Part shown: positions 5,672 through 5,768 of the stretch, in pieces
How the letters are laid out: each line of letters starts with the position of its first letter
Numbering within the stretch: the stretch's first letter is position 1
Source: Thermogutta sp.
Lineage (GTDB): Bacteria > Planctomycetota > Planctomycetia > Pirellulales > Thermoguttaceae
DNA: 5,768 nucleotides
Assembly (NCBI GenBank): GCA_012798155.1
Contig: JAAZNR010000303.1
Span: 1-5,768 of the forward strand
Direction of reading: 5' to 3'
Translations under genes and position numbers: made by a program
The notes under the pieces: model-generated
Databases searched by the model: none
Seen by the model: only the letters and a program-made list of their open reading frames with translations
Told to the model about the DNA's origin: nothing

Positions 5672-5688
5672 GCTTACGCCGGCGGCTC
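5672..5688. repeat. Short third fragment of the intergenic repeat
   Basis: GCTTACGCCGGCGGCTC matches copy A at 5480-5496 exactly (17 of 17) and copy B with two differences. It begins 3 bp after the end of copy B, so the family is present as two full copies and a fragment in tandem. It lies upstream of the TATAAT at 5723. Confidence 0.45.
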
Positions 5689-5689
5689 G

Positions 5690-5728
5690 GGCATGCGTTA
5701 TGCCATGACACGCCCCGCAAGCTATAAT
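5690..5728 (+). promoter_or_regulatory. Candidate promoter with perfect TATAAT, firing rightward out of the window
   Basis: TATAAT at 5723-5728 matches the -10 consensus exactly, unusual in this GC-rich DNA. No good -35 lies 16-18 bp upstream (5700-5705 reads ATGCCA), and there is no TGn extension. A small dyad, GGCAT (5690-5694) with ATGCC (5700-5704), covers the -35 position and could be an operator-like site or chance. Any start would be near 5735, serving a gene beyond 5768. Confidence 0.4.
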
Positions 5729-5768
5729 ACGCGCCGGGACCGCCGCCGGACTCCGATTGCGCTACACC

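Larger units (their letters stand above)
5291..5768. other. Long non-coding, repeat-rich region at the right end
   Basis: Nearly 480 bases carry no gene I can support. The left part (5291-5425) is unremarkable GC-rich DNA with a tiny tandem TTGCGAA x2 (5323-5336). The middle and right hold the repeat family, the 18-bp tandem unit and a -10 box, all listed separately. Frames that cross the repeats are open on both strands because of base composition. The frame starting ATG AGC on the minus strand occurs in both repeat copies, but all five of its differences over about 24 codons change the amino acid, which argues against a selected protein. Confidence 0.6.

Noticed and set aside
5426..5688. 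Possible CRISPR array
   Set aside because: There are only two full copies and a fragment, the repeats are 100 bp and diverged, the 44-bp interval contains its own tandem repeat, and no cas gene is near.
5497..5727. A 76-codon plus-strand frame across both repeat copies with an apparent internal protein repeat
   Set aside because: The protein repeat merely mirrors the 144-bp DNA offset (a multiple of three). There is no ribosome binding site or known family.

Overview
The window looks like an ordinary chromosomal segment of a GC-rich planctomycete-like bacterium. This is inferred from gene content, not from any marker gene. Two proteins have architectures I associate mainly with Planctomycetota: a secreted DUF1570-type putative metalloprotease, and a GYF_2-domain protein with a single transmembrane helix. 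Intergenic DNA carries GC-rich repeats of a kind I also associate with that group. No ribosomal RNA, tRNA, CRISPR array, complete insertion sequence, phage gene or defence gene was recognised.

Layout, left to right. (1) 1-82 is the lysine/glutamate-rich C-terminal tail of a plus-strand gene that begins outside the window. (2) 92-270 is a short MITE-like element. It has perfect inverted ends, TA on each side, internal REP-like palindromes and no coding capacity. It fills the gap between two convergent genes, and its right edge falls inside the stop codon of the next gene. (3) 268-1446, minus: a group I NifS/IscS-type cysteine desulfurase with its catalytic Lys and Cys. (4) 1447-1833: a divergent intergenic region with a perfect 10-bp tandem duplication and a small hairpin. 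(5) 1834-2961, plus: a probably exported DUF1570 protein with an HEGFH zinc motif. (6) 2979-3791, minus: a sugar-nucleotide-type nucleotidyltransferase, convergent with the previous gene. (7) 3871-5199, minus, GTG start: a GYF_2 / TM / extracytoplasmic-domain protein, probably co-transcribed with the nucleotidyltransferase from a candidate promoter at 5262-5290. (8) 5200-5768: non-coding DNA holding two 100-bp repeat copies (92% identical), an 18-bp tandem duplication, a short third repeat fragment, and a perfect TATAAT pointing to a gene beyond the right edge.

The genes do not form an obvious single pathway. The cysteine desulfurase supplies sulfur for Fe-S clusters or tRNA thiolation. The nucleotidyltransferase probably makes an NDP-sugar for envelope glycans. 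The DUF1570 and GYF proteins probably act at or outside the cytoplasmic membrane. I do not see convincing evidence of a new biological system. The most interesting material is non-coding: the MITE-like insertion placed in a stop codon without changing it, and the structured repeats at the right end.
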